A stretch of 6,086 bases of DNA from Cocleimonas sp. (GTDB taxonomy: Bacteria > Pseudomonadota > Gammaproteobacteria > Thiotrichales > Thiotrichaceae), in the NCBI GenBank assembly GCA_023145535.1, contig JAGLDQ010000126.1, positions 1-6,086 of the forward strand, in the 5' to 3' direction. Position numbers and translations under genes: made by a program. This document shows positions 5,499 through 6,086 of the stretch, in pieces. Each line of letters opens with the position of its first letter. The stretch's first letter is position 1. The notes under the pieces are model-generated. The model did no database searches. It saw nothing but the letters and a program-made list of their open reading frames with translations, and had not been told where the DNA came from.

Positions 5499-6086
5499 CT
5501 AGAACCATGAGCCAAAGATGTCTTTTATCGCGTTCTTGCTACCCGATGCTTCAACGCCATTGTTAGGGATCGCAGCTGACTCACCGGGCATCTCAACTCG
5601 ACTTCTATCGTGTTGCTTTTCACCGCTTAACCAACCAAGATTCTTCTCGTCAAACTTGTACTGCATGCCAACATAGACACCTTGTTTGTTATAGCCTTCA
5701 CGATCAAGGTCATTATCTTCAAAGCCTTTAATGTTATACCCTGCACCCACCCGTATATTTTGCTTAACGAGATAATTAATCCCTAATCCTGCCGCGTACT
5801 GCTTCTCTCTTAATCCATCCGTCGCTAATATACCGCCATGAATGTCGGCATCAAAGCGCTTGTTAATATCCCAGATCAAACGTCCATCAGCCAATGAAGT
5901 ATCGGTACTGACATCCACCCCCCCGTTAGAACATTTCTCATACTTGCTACCTAAACGTCCTGAAATAGAAACCGATTCACTGATTTGATAACTTTGATGG
6001 GTCGACAAAATATGCTTATTACAATCATCGGCGGCATTAAAACCACGCTCTAATTTATTTTCATAGAGGAATAACATGCTGTGCTT
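5499..6086 (-). CDS. C-terminal beta-barrel region of a large outer-membrane protein, N-terminus outside the window (last 195 residues)
   Basis: The frame stays open to the right edge (K-H-S precedes the first visible Met), and that Met has neither a Shine-Dalgarno nor a signal peptide, so this is the end of a longer gene. Numbering from the first visible residue, amphipathic strands of alternating polar and hydrophobic residues run from about 24 to 145: SVSISGRLGSKY, DGRLIWDINKRFDADIHGGI, YAAGLGINYLV, NIRVGAGYNI and GVYVGMQYKF (136-145). Short turns between them, such as GFEDNDLDREGYN, are typical. The last strand has the aromatic-ended pattern of an outer-membrane barrel strand recognised by BamA. 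Comparable C-termini occur, from general knowledge, in large DUF11/SdrD-like outer-membrane proteins of gammaproteobacteria. Oddly, 50 hydrophilic residues follow the strand before the stop, ending G-S-W-F. Cysteines are at 22 and 52. It is the first visible gene of the set, 191 bp before the OmpA-type gene. Barrel identity is fairly secure; substrate or role is unknown. Confidence 0.82.
   Translation of the reverse strand, partial: KHSMLFLYENKLERGFNAADDCNKHILSTHQSYQISESVSISGRLGSKYEKCSNGGVDVSTDTSLADGRLIWDINKRFDADIHGGILATDGLREKQYAAGLGINYLVKQNIRVGAGYNIKGFEDNDLDREGYNKQGVYVGMQYKFDEKNLGWLSGEKQHDRSRVEMPGESAAIPNNGVEASGSKNAIKDIFGSWF

Noticed and set aside
5499..6077. Treating the ATG at 6077 as the true start of a 192-residue protein
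   Set aside because: The frame is open through the window edge, the bases just upstream show no Shine-Dalgarno, and there is no signal peptide, which an outer-membrane barrel needs.

Overview
The window is a cell-envelope locus from a diderm (Gram-negative) bacterium. All four genes lie on the minus strand, and each product is exported or built into the envelope. Three features point to Gram-negative biology: an outer-membrane beta-barrel C-terminus, a lipobox-bearing OmpA-family lipoprotein, and two proteins with Sec-type signal peptides ending in A-x-A-like sites. The DNA is AT-rich. From general knowledge, the combination of a large barrel protein, an OmpA lipoprotein and a DUF11-type protein fits a gammaproteobacterium, possibly a marine or sulfur- or methyl-metabolising lineage. 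No housekeeping gene or rRNA is present, so the taxonomy is inference.

In transcription order (right to left): (1) 6086-5499 is the C-terminal 195 residues of a protein whose start lies outside the window. It is a run of amphipathic beta-strands ending in a barrel-type terminal strand, followed by an unexpected 50-residue hydrophilic tail. (2) 5307-4624 encodes a 227-residue OmpA-family lipoprotein with a strongly basic, six-residue-periodic linker between its lipid anchor and its peptidoglycan-binding domain. (3) 4467-1741 encodes a 908-residue secreted protein built of about six beta-sandwich (DUF11/Ig-like) domains, three of which carry an Asp-rich Ca-binding-type loop at the same place. 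(4) 1623-1 encodes the first 541 residues of another secreted protein, which runs off the left edge. It is not assigned to a family.

The gaps (191, 156 and 117 bp) hold no convincing intrinsic terminator and no opposing gene, so co-transcription is possible. They are long enough for internal promoters or RNA-level control, and they contain small repeats, a stem-loop, a possible six-codon upstream ORF and a weak promoter. No stretch over 300 bp lacks a gene. No tRNA, rRNA, CRISPR array, insertion sequence or recombination site was seen.

Inferred working model: the lipoprotein ties an outer-membrane barrel to peptidoglycan, while the two secreted beta-rich proteins form, or attach to, a surface or periplasmic layer. 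The genes look like one functional module. Neither secreted protein shows a recognisable anchor or outer-membrane export signal of its own, which leaves a role for the barrel as partner or exit route.
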